Source: Laspinema sp963821735 | GTDB lineage: Bacteria > Cyanobacteriota > Cyanobacteriia > Cyanobacteriales > Laspinemataceae | Direction: 5' to 3' | Length of the DNA: 64,000 nt | Assembly: GCA_963821735.1 (NCBI GenBank) | Contig: CAWGFK010000055.1 | Location: forward strand, 434,001 to 498,000 | In this document: positions 9,650 to 18,543 of the stretch, piece after piece | Layout: the number at the start of each line of letters is the position of its first letter | How positions within the stretch are numbered: position 1 is the first letter of the stretch | Position numbers and translations under genes: made by a program | Notes under the pieces: generated by a model | What the model saw: the letters and a program-made list of their open reading frames with translations, nothing else | What the model was told of the DNA's origin: nothing | The model's database searches: none

Positions 9650-10276
9650 GTGCTTAATAAAATTTTTTGCGCGACTATTTCAGAAACTCAGCAGAAGCCA
9701 TCGACCCAATCCCTAGGGTCTCAATGCCTATCTGCATTGAATCTTTGGGCTGCTGGAAGCGTTTGTACGTTAGTGGCTACAGCTTATTCTCTCTTTGGCG
9801 GGGGAAATCTTGCAGCAGTTGCCAATCCGGTAGCGGTGAGCGCGCAATCCGGGCCTTCTGCGGCTTGGGTTGCGGATGCAGCAGCAGTGACGAGAACCCA
9901 CAATTTACCCGATGGGGTTTATCTATATGGTGAATCTTCTGAACCGAACCAATTGGGACGAGCCTATCTCATTTTTGAGGTCCGTTCTACTCAACTGATT
10001 GGTGCATTTTATATGCCCAGTTCATCCTTTGATTGCTTATATGGGACCGTGGAACCCCAACAGTTAGCCCTGACGATTGTGGATAGTTACGAGGATGCTG
10101 AGTATTCTTACGCAGTCGGAATTGAACATTCCCCGATCGCCTCTGCCCAAAATCCCGCCCGAGATAATATCGTGCGCTTAGAAGGATTGCAATCCATCTC
10201 TACTGTGAGCGAGAATGATCAGCGGATTTTGAATGTCTGTAAAGAAAATTATCAGGAACAAGTTTGGCCGCAATAA
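9650..10276 (+). CDS. Secreted hypothetical protein
   Basis: A 208-residue protein I do not recognise by family. A long N-terminal segment with a hydrophobic stretch (about residues 28-50) is followed by Ala-rich VSAQS, consistent with a signal peptide cleaved near residue 66. The mature part contains LPDGVYLYGESSEPNQLG, then beta-rich segments (AYLIFEVRSTQLIGAFYMP and FDCLYGTVEPQQLALTIVD), similar in feel to small conserved cyanobacterial exported proteins. Two Cys residues remain in the mature part. It starts at a GTG with an AGGGGG sequence about 10 bases upstream. The gene is convergent with cobO. Confidence 0.6.
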   Translation: MLNKIFCATISETQQKPSTQSLGSQCLSALNLWAAGSVCTLVATAYSLFGGGNLAAVANPVAVSAQSGPSAAWVADAAAVTRTHNLPDGVYLYGESSEPNQLGRAYLIFEVRSTQLIGAFYMPSSSFDCLYGTVEPQQLALTIVDSYEDAEYSYAVGIEHSPIASAQNPARDNIVRLEGLQSISTVSENDQRILNVCKENYQEQVWPQ

Positions 10277-10286
10277 TCCCAGCAAG

Positions 10287-10314
10287 GAAAAAAAGTGACA
10301 CCCGATTGGGTGTC
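10287..10314 (-). terminator. Terminator of cobO
   Basis: Read on the minus strand it is GACACCC-AATC-GGGTGTC followed by AC and seven T residues, about 80 bases past the cobO stop. The convergent plus-strand gene ends just before it. Confidence 0.75.
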
Positions 10315-10395
10315 GTTACTGAAACTATGCTGCCTCTACAGTCGCTCACCTTCCAATAGCGGTTTCCAAACTAGAGGGGTGGGATTATCTTGGGA

Positions 10396-11073
10396 TTAAT
10401 ATTCAATCCCGGGTTGAGCTTTAACGCCTTGTTCCCGGAACGGATGCTTGATGAGAGTCATTTCCGTTACTAAGTCAGCGCGTTCAATCAGGGGTGCCGG
10501 TGCGCCTCTGCCGGTGAGGATAACATGAGACTCCTCGGGTTTTTGCTCTAAACCAGCGATAACCTCCTCTACAGGCAGATAACCCAGTTTAAGTGCGACA
10601 TTAATTTCATCAAGCAGCACCAGTTTATAATCGGGGTTGGTGATAAAACTTAAGGCTTTTTCCCACGCTTGACGGGCTTTTTGAATATCCCGATCGCGGT
10701 CCTGGGTTTCCCAGGTGAATCCTTCCCCCATTGCGTGGAATTCCAGGCGATCGCTGAAGTGGCTGAAAATTTCCTTTTCCGCCGGTTCCCAAGCGCCCTT
10801 GATAAACTGGACGATCGCCACCCGGAATCCATGTCCAAGCGATCGCAACACCATCCCTAACGCCGCAGTGGTTTTTCCCTTGCCATTCCCGGTATTCACC
10901 ACAATTAATCCCTTCTCAACCGAAGCAAGGGCCACCCGTTGTTCTTGGACCTCCTTGCGCCGCTGCATCTTTTTTTGGTACTGACTGTCACTTCCAGAGG
11001 ATGAGAGGCGATCGCCCCGAGTCTCTCCCCCAGATAAATTTTCCCCTGGCACTAAATCAGCGTTGGTTTCCAT
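10396..11073 (-). CDS. cobO: Cob(I)yrinic acid a,c-diamide adenosyltransferase
   Basis: A 225-residue CobA/CobO/BtuR-type ATP:corrinoid adenosyltransferase. The P-loop GNGKGKTTAALGM (residues 62-74) is the modified Walker A of this family. VQFIKGAWEPAEKE, the Walker B-like LVLLDEINVALKLGYL and the C-terminal HPFREQGVKAQPGIEY are diagnostic. It transfers the adenosyl group of ATP to the cobalt of reduced corrinoids in cobamide synthesis or salvage. The first ~45 residues are a non-conserved extension rich in Ser and Glu. It stands alone; no other cob gene adjoins and I see no cobalamin riboswitch in the upstream spacer. Confidence 0.95.
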   Translation of the reverse strand: METNADLVPGENLSGGETRGDRLSSSGSDSQYQKKMQRRKEVQEQRVALASVEKGLIVVNTGNGKGKTTAALGMVLRSLGHGFRVAIVQFIKGAWEPAEKEIFSHFSDRLEFHAMGEGFTWETQDRDRDIQKARQAWEKALSFITNPDYKLVLLDEINVALKLGYLPVEEVIAGLEQKPEESHVILTGRGAPAPLIERADLVTEMTLIKHPFREQGVKAQPGIEY

Positions 11074-11480
11074 AACTCATTACTCCCTTGATTACCTCTC
11101 TTGCAAAATTTAGGAACCCCCTCACCGGGTCAGTCACCCCGGCAAACGCTCCACATTCATTAAAATGATGCAAGAACTTTAATCTCTAGGGTAAATCGCC
11201 ATTGGCGGATTTCACCGGGAGATTTCTGGCTCAAGGGTCCCATCAGAGGGGTCTACGGACCCATTCTTTGATTTCTGAGAGGGAAGGGTGGAGAAATGAC
11301 GTTGAGTTTTTCTAAGATTAAGAATAGGTTAAAGGATGTAGGTTAAATGATAAACAGGTTAAAGGGGGGTTAAGAGGTTTAGACCTCCATCCCCGGATAA
11401 CCCGTCACCAACGGCCCAGAAGAACACCCACCTGGATCCGCTTGGGTCAAAGCTGCTAATTGTTGATTCCGGAGGAAGCT
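11074..11480. other. Intergenic, divergent spacer
   Basis: Separates divergent cobO and the small gene at 11481, so it holds both promoters. There is a purine-rich run near 11280-11400 with repeated GGTTAAA words, but no gene or clear riboswitch. Confidence 0.35.
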
Positions 11481-11726
11481 ATGACAGATAAATCGGATTT
11501 TCTCTATCCGCGCAGTCGATACTATGGCAAGTTTTCACCTGAAAACCTAGCCTTTGATGCAAATTTACAGGAATTTGCTCAAAAAGTGAACTACATCTGT
11601 GGTTTGGAAACCGGCGGCAAAATCTCCCCGGATCAAGCTTACGAAGACATTAAGGGACTCTGGAAACAGCTTAAAAAATCTAAAAAAGAGCTGGGAATCG
11701 GGGACCCCCCAATCCAACCGGAGTAA
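11481..11726 (+). CDS. Small conserved cyanobacterial protein (DUF7219-like)
   Basis: An 81-residue soluble protein that matches my memory of a small family conserved across cyanobacteria (possibly DUF7219). It opens TDKSDFLYPRSRYYGKF, continues with FDANLQEFAQKVNYICGLETGGKI, then a helical YEDIKGLWKQLKKSKKELGI. The start is fixed by a strong Shine-Dalgarno, GGAGGAAGCT directly before the ATG at 11481; an earlier TTG at 11460 would include that site in the coding sequence. The function is unknown. Confidence 0.8.
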   Translation: MTDKSDFLYPRSRYYGKFSPENLAFDANLQEFAQKVNYICGLETGGKISPDQAYEDIKGLWKQLKKSKKELGIGDPPIQPE

Positions 11727-11898
11727 GACTGCCTGAGTGAAACAGAGGAATTGAGAATTAAATGTTAAAGAGTTAAAAAGTATTAATGATTAACAATTAA
11801 TTCTTGATTCAGGTTTCCCTGACCCTGACTTGGGCAGGCATTGAGTCCCCAAACCCGATAAACTGACTTCATCCGTTTGAAGGGGTGATTGATTGTCC

Positions 11899-13150
11899 AT
11901 GTTGCCGGTTAAACAAGCAGAAGAAGTCATCTTAGGGTTAGTGCAACCGATGGATCCGGTTCAGGATCGGGAACAGGTGGAGTTGTTATCCGCCCGGGGG
12001 CGAGTGTTGGCAGAATCCGTGGTGGGAACCTTAGATTTTCCCCATTGGGATAACTCCGCAATGGATGGATATGCAGTGCGCTATGAAGATGTCGCGGAGG
12101 TTCGTGGCGATCGCCCTATCCAATTGGAAATCATTGAGGAAATTCCTGCCGGGAAACCCCCTCAGAAAACCCTTAACAAGGGACAAGCGGCCCGAATTTT
12201 CACCGGGTTCCATGATGCCACCGGGTGCGGATACGGTGACGATTCAGGAAGACACCCAACGCCAAGGCGATCGCGTGGAAATCTTATCCGCCCCCTCACA
12301 ACGGGGAGAATGGGTGCGCTATCAGGGTTCATTTTACCAATCGGGAACTCCCCTGTTATCCCCAGGAATCGTCCTGAGTGCGCCGGATATTGCGGTTCTT
12401 GCCACGGCACAGATTACCCAAGTACCTGTGTATCGCCGTTGTAAAATTGCCATCTTATCCACTGGGGATGAGTTAGTTGCTCCCGGGCAACCCTTAAAAC
12501 CGGGACAACTGGTAGACTCAAATCAATATGCTTTAGCCGCTGCCATCACTGCCGCAGGGGGGGAACCCTTGCTGATGGGAATTGTTGGGGATCAACCCGA
12601 AGCACTGCAAAAGGCGATCGCCCATGCCTTAACGGTTGCCGATATCGTCCTCTCTACTGGCGGTGTCTCCGTGGGCGACTATGACTATGTTGAACAAATT
12701 CTGACTCAATTAAAGGGAACAATCCACATCAAAAAGGTGGGGATTAGACCGGGGAAACCCTTAACCGTTGCGAGTTTTCCTCGGGAAGCGTCCACTTCCT
12801 CTATCCTTTATTTTGGGTTACCGGGAAATCCGGTTTCCGCCTTAGTCACCTTCTGGCGCTTCGTACAACCAGCGATGCGGAAATTCGCCGGATGGAAGCA
12901 GGGATGGGAACCTCAGTTTTTAACAGCGCGATCGCAGCAAGAATTACGCGGAGGAGGACCCCGAGAAATCTATCTCTGGGGGAAAATCCACTGCATCGAT
13001 GGCATTTACCAATTTGAACCAGCAGGCGGCAGTCACAGTTCAGGAAATTTGATTAATCTCGCCCAAACCACCGCCCTAGCAGTGATTCCCGTCGGAGTTT
13101 CCACCATTGCACCCGGTGACGCGATTCAAGTGCTGGCGATCGACAGCTAG
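11899..13150 (+). CDS. moeA: Molybdopterin molybdotransferase MoeA (frameshifted)
   Basis: MoeA inserts molybdate into adenylylated molybdopterin to make Moco, which nitrate reductase needs. The N-terminal part reads through SARGRVLAESV, WDNSAMDGYAVR (the conserved substrate-site signature) and QAARIFTG in one frame. It then continues as MMPPGADTVTIQEDT, ILSTGDELV (about residue 190), LSTGGVSVGDYDYV, KPLTVASFP and GLPGNPVSALVTF in the next frame. The shift is at GGGTTCC (12205-12210), where removing one base restores ARIFTGSMMPPGAD. All MoeA domains are otherwise intact, so this is either a sequence error or a very recent mutation. An in-frame TTG at 11893, seven bases after AGGGG, is an alternative start. 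Confidence 0.9.
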
Positions 13151-13169
13151 TAGCGACAACCGGCGGGGG

Positions 13170-13312
13170 TTTAAACCCTAGCCCTGTCAAGGTGTGTAGA
13201 TTGTAGGGGCGCAATGCTTGCGCCCTCCGGAGGGCGCAAGCATTGCGCCCCTACAAGAAATAATGATTTTTCGTCATTAAATTTACCACCTTGACAGGGC
13301 TAGGGTTTAAAT
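13170..13312. repeat. Large palindromic repeat, 'TAGCCCTGTCAAGGTG' type, copy 1
   Basis: Outer arms TTTAAACCCTAGCCCTGTCA and its reverse complement (13288-13312) enclose an inner hairpin at 13203-13255, TGTAGGGGCGCAATGCTTGC paired with its complement. A second version lies at 45921-46111. The inner hairpin also occurs inside the different element at 9113-9164 and 41092-41146. Confidence 0.8.
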
Positions 13313-13318
13313 CCCTAC

Positions 13319-13350
13319 CTGTAGAGGCGCTTCGCGAAGCGCCTCTACAG
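13319..13350. repeat. Perfect 32-bp palindrome
   Basis: CTGTAGAGGCGCTTCG followed immediately by its exact reverse complement. It directly follows the larger palindromic element and may be a separate repeat family or a cruciform/terminator structure. Confidence 0.8.
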
Positions 13351-13398
13351 GCGGTTAAAACCGACTCAATCAACACCCTTTATATGTTCCATCTTCAG

Positions 13399-13459
13399 TT
13401 CGTAGTAACGACTTCAGTCGTTCTCTTTCTTAGTTCGTAGTAACGACTTCAGTCGTTCC
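13399..13459. repeat. 35-bp tandem repeat, short array
   Basis: One full and one partial unit of GTTCGTAGTAACGACTTCAG + TCGTTCTCTTTCTTA. Each unit contains the near-palindrome AACGACTTCAGTCGTT. The same unit forms a longer array at 40972-41308. Confidence 0.85.
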
Positions 13460-13461
13460 CT

Positions 13462-13752
13462 CTATTCCTCATATTCATAAACCCGAGGGCGGACTTTAAC
13501 CGGAGTGCGCTTTTTCAAGGGAGGAACCGCTAGAGGTTCCATTCCCACGCCTAGCTGTTTACCCGGTTCGATCGCTTGCAGTCCATCAAGAACCGCATCG
13601 CGAACCAGGGGTTCAGTTTCCCGAGACAACATCAGGCGAAAATAGTCAGCGATCGCCCGTCGTTCAGCAAGGGGGGTCATGGGTAGGGATTTAGTAATTT
13701 GTCGAACCGCAATCAGACGCTTGAGGGGGTCTGAATCGGTCAAATTCATCAC
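13462..13752 (-). CDS. C-terminal part of a conserved cyanobacterial membrane protein (possibly split gene)
   Basis: A 96-residue soluble helical sequence, DLT-like NLTDSDPLKRLIAVRQITK, DYFRLMLSRETEPLVRDAVLDG (helical-repeat, armadillo-like), ending in a basic segment KKRTPVKVRPRVYEYEE. From memory, relatives in other cyanobacteria are one ~260-residue protein annotated as armadillo-type fold-containing, with the neighbouring membrane part fused at the N-terminus. Here the GTG start (13752) overlaps the TGA of the upstream frame (GTGATG), so either a one-base deletion split the gene or the two parts are translated by coupling. Confidence 0.6.
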   Translation of the reverse strand: MMNLTDSDPLKRLIAVRQITKSLPMTPLAERRAIADYFRLMLSRETEPLVRDAVLDGLQAIEPGKQLGVGMEPLAVPPLKKRTPVKVRPRVYEYEE

Positions 13753-14246
13753 CCTGGCATTCGGTGAGTTGTCTCAGAACTCACTTGATGATTGAGTGCT
13801 TGCCAGACCAGTAAGATTAAAGTTGCGAAAGTCATGATTCCCTGGGCGATCGCTGCGGTTGCGAACCAGGGACTGGGGGATTCTAGCCAAATCGAGACTG
13901 CCATGTAACTTCCGAGGGTGGCAAGTCCTCCGGTTCCCACAGCGACTGCCACCTGACGGTTTGCACCACCAAGAGACTGATTCAAGCGCGATCGCACCTG
14001 ATGCCAATTCCATCCTTGGATCATGTAAGTCGCCAACATCACCAGGACCCCGGCACCTGTTGCAACTAAGAGTTTCCAGTTCCAAATCAGCAAGGCGATC
14101 GTCACCGTCCCCCCTAACAGCCAAGTGCCGTTTAAGCGGATTCGCATCGGTGAGCCAGTTTTGTCAACAAAGCCCTGCTTGAGAAGAGGGGATACCCTCC
14201 ATAACCCGTTGACCAATTGTTGCCACTGCGATAACCCCTTTGCCAC
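13749..14246 (-). CDS. Conserved membrane protein, N-terminal part of a possibly split armadillo-type protein
   Basis: A 165-residue protein with an amphipathic start (AKGLSQWQQLVNGLWRVSPL), then WLLGGTVTIALLIWNWKLLV and VLVMLATYMI as membrane segments, a basic loop, and two more hydrophobic segments (TGGLATLGSYMAVSIW; TAAIAQGIMTFATLILLVW). Four transmembrane helices are therefore likely. The sequence before the stop (SSETTHRMPG) leads straight into the next frame's NLTDSDP, as expected for one continuous protein. Function unknown. Confidence 0.65.
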   Translation of the reverse strand: MAKGLSQWQQLVNGLWRVSPLLKQGFVDKTGSPMRIRLNGTWLLGGTVTIALLIWNWKLLVATGAGVLVMLATYMIQGWNWHQVRSRLNQSLGGANRQVAVAVGTGGLATLGSYMAVSIWLESPSPWFATAAIAQGIMTFATLILLVWQALNHQVSSETTHRMPG

Positions 14247-14503
14247 GTTATTTTACCTATTTCGTCTGAGTCACAGAAACAAGATGGATATAGTTTACGA
14301 TCAGATGGCGTTTCTGGGAAGATCTTTGGGTAGAGATTGGAAAGATTGGGGAAATTGGGGGAATGTAATCGGACAGAGGAAAAGAAGCAGGACGAGTTCT
14401 CGTCTGACCCAATGCTGCAAGAGGCGATCGATTCTTAGATTGTAGCGAGGTTCACAGAACCCGTGAGTTGCCAGTTTGAGGAGCAACCCGCCCCCTAATT
14501 GCT

Positions 14504-15337
14504 TCACGTGCCTAACCTTTGCAAAGACTGGTACATTATTTTGAAAAGGGGGCAGATTTCTTGCACCTTTTGACAGGATATTTTTTCCAAAATTTCTGAT
14601 GAATGTCGCGCTTTATTATAGCGATAGGGTTGTCGAGCTTCTTGAGAAATTTGGGCTTGAGTTGAGGCTTCGACGATTTGTTCCGAAAGCTTCACTTGAC
14701 AGACTCCAGTTTCAGGATTAAAGCCGCCATACAGTTCCGGATTGTCAAAATCTAACTGAGCCACGTCTCGCAACCATTGCTTCATCCGAATCCATTGGTG
14801 TTGAGGAAAATCGCGGTGCTGACAGTTTCCCCAGTCGGCAATAATCCAAGACTCTATTTCTGGAGAGGCAAATCCTACAATAATTTGCGGATTAAATTGC
14901 ACTTCATTTAATCGATTTTTCATCCGCTCGTCCAATGGTTCTTTAGCCTGAATCAGACTCCGGGTGACTTGTTGAATATAATTATTTTGGATCTGATGAA
15001 ATCCTGGGGATTTTATATCATTACAGACTAACCCCTCCCATCTGCGGCAATCTAAGTCATCAATGACGAGAATGGCGTCACATAAGCTATTCTTGAGCAA
15101 TCGCTCTTCCAGAGATTTACGAGTTAAGAGAAACGATAGGCATTCCGAGATAGCTTTGAGCAAAGCAGGTCCTGTGGTTGCCTTGACTTCAAGAACATCA
15201 CGATTGGGTTTTCCAATGGGTTTGTGGCGTAGAGGGAGTTGTCGCTCAAAATGATAATCAGGAAATTGCTTTTGCAGAAGTTTGACTAAGCCGCTATACT
15301 CCGGTGGTCCGCCTCCGGCAAACAACCAAATTACCAC
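14504..15337 (-). CDS. TOPRIM-like (DUF4276-type) protein, partner of the AAA ATPase
   Basis: A 277-residue protein that begins VIWLFAGGGPPEYSGLVKLL, an N-terminal strand plus acidic site like that of TOPRIM/DUF4276 proteins. A second acidic strand AILVIDDLDCRRW (DxD) lies near residue 88, and GFASPEIESWIIADWG near residue 155. These three acidic positions suggest a metal-dependent nuclease-type TOPRIM fold, though exact catalysis is inference. The GTG start at 15337 is chosen because GGAGG lies seven bases upstream inside the end of the ATPase gene, and it overlaps that gene's stop (GTGGTAA); the longer open frame would begin at 15391. ATPase plus TOPRIM pairs are typical of OLD-, Gabija- and PARIS-type antiphage systems. 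Confidence 0.6.
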   Translation of the reverse strand: MVIWLFAGGGPPEYSGLVKLLQKQFPDYHFERQLPLRHKPIGKPNRDVLEVKATTGPALLKAISECLSFLLTRKSLEERLLKNSLCDAILVIDDLDCRRWEGLVCNDIKSPGFHQIQNNYIQQVTRSLIQAKEPLDERMKNRLNEVQFNPQIIVGFASPEIESWIIADWGNCQHRDFPQHQWIRMKQWLRDVAQLDFDNPELYGGFNPETGVCQVKLSEQIVEASTQAQISQEARQPYRYNKARHSSEILEKISCQKVQEICPLFKIMYQSLQRLGT

Positions 15338-16611
15338 GGCCAGCCTCCAATGCTGGGATCCCCCACTCGATACAAATCGCCTAATTCCCATCCTTCTTGC
15401 AAACGGGCTTTGAATTGCTCTTCTTGAATGCGATCGAGTGAAACCAATCCATCCGCCCTTAAGTTAAGAGAGATCACACAGTCAGAACGGTCTGTAAAAC
15501 AGTCTAATAAATCTGGACTATGAGTGGAAACAATTACTTTAGTTCGTTGAGCGGCATAGTGAATCCATCCCGCCAAAATTTTCATCCAAGCTACATGAAT
15601 CCCCAATTCAGGTTCATCAATGACCAGTAGGGAGGGAAGTTTCGGTGACAATAAAATGACAGCCCAGCATAACATCCGCACGGAACCATCGGACATATCT
15701 CTGAGAGTCAAGACCTCGTCTATCCCCTTGACCGACCACTCAATGGTTAGATTCAAAAGCCCTGCTCGCGTCGCACGAATGCGTCGCGTCATGGGAAATA
15801 ATTGCTTGACTGCCTCGTTAAAGCGCTCCTCAAAATCAACACTGTCATTAGAAAGTTGCTCTAACACTGCGGCTAGATTTTCGCCGCTTTCTGATAAGTA
15901 AGTATTCAAAGAACCTGAACTTACCTTGGGTTCAGCGTTACGAATTTTTTGGGAATTCATGTGGTTGGCATTATAGAAACGCCACCCTTTAATTTCGTCG
16001 AGTAAGTGTTGACGGACTGCATAGATACTTGATTTGAGAAGTAGCTCCCGCACTTCTTCGTCTTTTTGAATGCGCTCATCGATACTCAAGAGTCCAAGGG
16101 AATCAACGGGAATATCAGAAATTCGTTGAAACCTCTGACTGCCATCGGGTTGTAAAATGGAAAGAACACCAGATCCGATGCTATGATCATGAAATTTATA
16201 GTAATAAAAAGGCTGATCCTCATCACCTCTTACAGGTGAATAGAGAAAATCTTCAGAAAGTTCTATCCGATTGCTGGATTGACTTACAAATAATTTAATA
16301 TCTAAATGTATAGGCTGATTTCGGGTTTCTGCAATTCCAGTAAACTTGTATTTCACACTAACTTCTGAGGGTCGCTCTCTATTAAAATAAAGCAGATGAG
16401 AACCCCCTAAATAGTCACAAGCGTATTCCAAACCTTTTATGTCTTCCGAGTTTTGAAAAACCGACAGATGGATGAGATTTAATAGACCAACTAAATTAGT
16501 CTTTCCTGAACCGTTTGGACCCACTAATATATTGATGGGCTTGAGTTCTAAAGAAGTGGAGTAAAAATTTAAGTTTTTATAGTCTTTTGCCCAAATTGAG
16601 AGAAGAGACAT
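15331..16611 (-). CDS. AAA family ATPase (AAA_21, SMC/ABC-like), first gene of a two-gene module
   Basis: A 426-residue ABC/SMC-type ATPase of the AAA_15/AAA_21 kind. Walker A is GPNGSGKTN (residues 31-39), the ABC-like signature is LRDMSDGSVRML (about residue 303), Walker B SLLVIDEPELGIH (about residue 327) includes the catalytic Glu, and the switch His is in VIVSTHSPDLLD. The middle ~200 residues are the long insertion expected for OLD/RecF-like ATPases. The gene ends overlapping the start of the TOPRIM-like gene, a clear two-gene operon. By analogy to PARIS (AriA/AriB) and OLD nucleases it may sense phage or damaged DNA and license its partner. No mobile genes flank it. Confidence 0.85.
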   Translation of the reverse strand: MSLLSIWAKDYKNLNFYSTSLELKPINILVGPNGSGKTNLVGLLNLIHLSVFQNSEDIKGLEYACDYLGGSHLLYFNRERPSEVSVKYKFTGIAETRNQPIHLDIKLFVSQSSNRIELSEDFLYSPVRGDEDQPFYYYKFHDHSIGSGVLSILQPDGSQRFQRISDIPVDSLGLLSIDERIQKDEEVRELLLKSSIYAVRQHLLDEIKGWRFYNANHMNSQKIRNAEPKVSSGSLNTYLSESGENLAAVLEQLSNDSVDFEERFNEAVKQLFPMTRRIRATRAGLLNLTIEWSVKGIDEVLTLRDMSDGSVRMLCWAVILLSPKLPSLLVIDEPELGIHVAWMKILAGWIHYAAQRTKVIVSTHSPDLLDCFTDRSDCVISLNLRADGLVSLDRIQEEQFKARLQEGWELGDLYRVGDPSIGGWPW

Positions 16612-17228
16612 GAAATTATTCCATCCTTTTAGAAAAGTCTGGCAGCATCGTATTTTGGGGTTCCAGGGAGAACCGGAATATCCAAGTAGGATTACCTGAT
16701 GAACGCTGATATAGAGTAATTGCCAGATGAGAGCAGACGTATTATATCCTTAGAAAGGATATAGTTTTAGATTTTTACCATAGTACCCCAAAAGGTGACA
16801 AGTCACCAGATTGAGCTGTACCTGGGCTATTTCTGGGACACAGTTGCTGAGATAGTGAGGTTCCCATAGCCCCTTTGTCCTCGGGACGCGACACAAACCG
16901 CCTGTCCGGGTTCCCCTCAGTTGCCGATCATCTCCCCAGTTTTGAAAATGATGGGCCTCGCGCCAGTCCCAGAGGGGTTGTCGATGATCCGTCGCCACAA
17001 AATACACCGATTTGGGGCGTTGAGTAGGGGAGGACTTGATGAAAATGTAAAAATCCAACTCCTATTCAGGGAAGGTAAACAATTAAACTCTCCCGAATAG
17101 ATGGCTCAGTTTCAACAGTATCATGCCAATGATTTGGCTGTGTTAGCGCCTGATAATTCGGGTTAACAAACTTTGTTAAACTCATAATAAAAGGCGCTAA
17201 ATGATTTCAATTAAGAGGGTTTTCCCGA
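16612..17228. other. Intergenic spacer upstream of the ATPase operon
   Basis: Contains the promoter side of the ATPase/TOPRIM operon. A 102-codon minus-strand frame (16750-17058) is open, begins DFYIFIKSSPTQRPK and contains several Trp and His residues, but I recognise no family and see no good ribosome binding site. I treat it as unproven; it could be a decayed gene. Confidence 0.35.
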
Positions 17229-17831
17229 CTACATAGCAAAGGAAAACCCCGCCAAAGTTAGATGACCATCGAAGGCATAAAAGGTGACCCGATGAATGTT
17301 AGGAACATTGACGATTAGTTCTGCATTCGGGGGAATTAAAGAGGGGGAACCGGCTAAATTGGGTCCGAGGGTTTCGACTTCGGCAATTTGTTCGCCTTGT
17401 TCGTTGTAAGCTGAAAGAACAGTGCGCCGGGAACTGGTTACGAGGCTATTTACCAGGTGAACGGGTTGGAGAAAGGTGACTTCGATCGCCCCGCTTTTGG
17501 GTGCACCCATGATCACAATCCGGCCTGATTTGCTGGGAAAAGCCGGATTAGAAGGGGCCAGGGCGATCGCATTGCTGAAAATGACGCCTTGGTTCTCAAA
17601 TTGCCGTTCTACGACTTCAAAACAATTTAAGGCTTCTAAATCTAAAATGATGCGCCCGAGTTCCGGTTCTACTAGACTCAACTCAACCGTTCCTGGCTCT
17701 AATTTATCGGGAAAAGAGGCTACGGAAGGAACTTGATTCAACTCGATCGCCGAGTCATGATTCCGCTTTTTGGGGAAATCACGGCTATAGGAATTAAATT
17801 GCTCTACCATCACTGCACGTTGACGCATCAT
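17229..17831 (-). CDS. Hypothetical beta-rich protein
   Basis: A 200-residue protein of unknown function. After a variable 50-residue N-terminus it has alternating beta-strand segments: VELSLVEPELGRIILDLEALN, FENQGVIFSNAIALAPSNPA, GRIVIMGAPKSGAIEVTFLQ, VLSAYNEQGEQIAEVETLG and a C-terminal HRVTFYAFDGHLTLAGFSFA. This spacing resembles jelly-roll, carbohydrate-binding-like domains that occur at the end of many exported bacterial proteins (inference). No signal peptide is obvious. Tandem ATGs at 17831 and a third Met seven residues in are all possible starts. Confidence 0.6.
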   Translation of the reverse strand: MMRQRAVMVEQFNSYSRDFPKKRNHDSAIELNQVPSVASFPDKLEPGTVELSLVEPELGRIILDLEALNCFEVVERQFENQGVIFSNAIALAPSNPAFPSKSGRIVIMGAPKSGAIEVTFLQPVHLVNSLVTSSRRTVLSAYNEQGEQIAEVETLGPNLAGSPSLIPPNAELIVNVPNIHRVTFYAFDGHLTLAGFSFAM

Positions 17832-18543
17832 CTTATCATTCCCTGTTAAAGTTACTTCTGGCTAATGCCGATGAACCCACCCTTGAGTGTTTGAACCCCA
17901 ATCCGGCGATCGCCATCGTTTCTAGTGCGATCGCTCAAACCCAATTCGGACATATCCGGGTCAATGACACCCTTGGATCACGCCACAAGGGACACCATCA
18001 CCCGTTGGGTTGCCTTCGGGGGTTTTCCCCTTTGGGAAATTTCCCCGGTTGGTAAAGATGTTCACCCCAGAAATATTCTTTCGGGAAAAAATTAACCCCA
18101 ATTTCGCAAACCGATCGCCGTTGCCAAAACCACACCCTACATCCGACTTAACTTCATCCCCCGATCCAGCCATCGGTCATCAGCTTGGGTTACCGACAGT
18201 CCCGAGCAAGCATGAGGGGTGACACCCCACACTGTAAATTATGTCTGATCCCGGCGATTTTAACAGCACCCTGGAAAAATTATATCCGGAACTAAAATTC
18301 TCGCCAAACCCTTGCAGCAGAGGTGTTTTAACCTGATATAACTGGACTGGAGCGGATCCGGAGCTTTATGGAAACTTTATAAAATTAGATTAGGCTTGAT
18401 AAATCCTTTGCATTTGAAACCCGTTTTCAGCAAGATAGCCCAGGAGAGAGGGCCTGATTCAGTAAGGTTCGATCGCCTGGGGACGGTGGACATTGTACAG
18501 TCCCAATGGAAGAATCATCATCTTGATATGAGGAGGTAAATTG
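17832..18543. other. Long spacer, possibly decayed coding sequence
   Basis: About 700 bases without a supported gene. One plus-strand frame stays open from about 17828 to 18055 and reads smoothly in places (LANADEPTLECLNPNPAIAI), which may be a remnant of a gene, but there is no plausible start and it breaks down in low-complexity GGGTTTTCCCC sequence. The last 200 bases hold the promoter of the following hydrolase gene. Confidence 0.3.
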
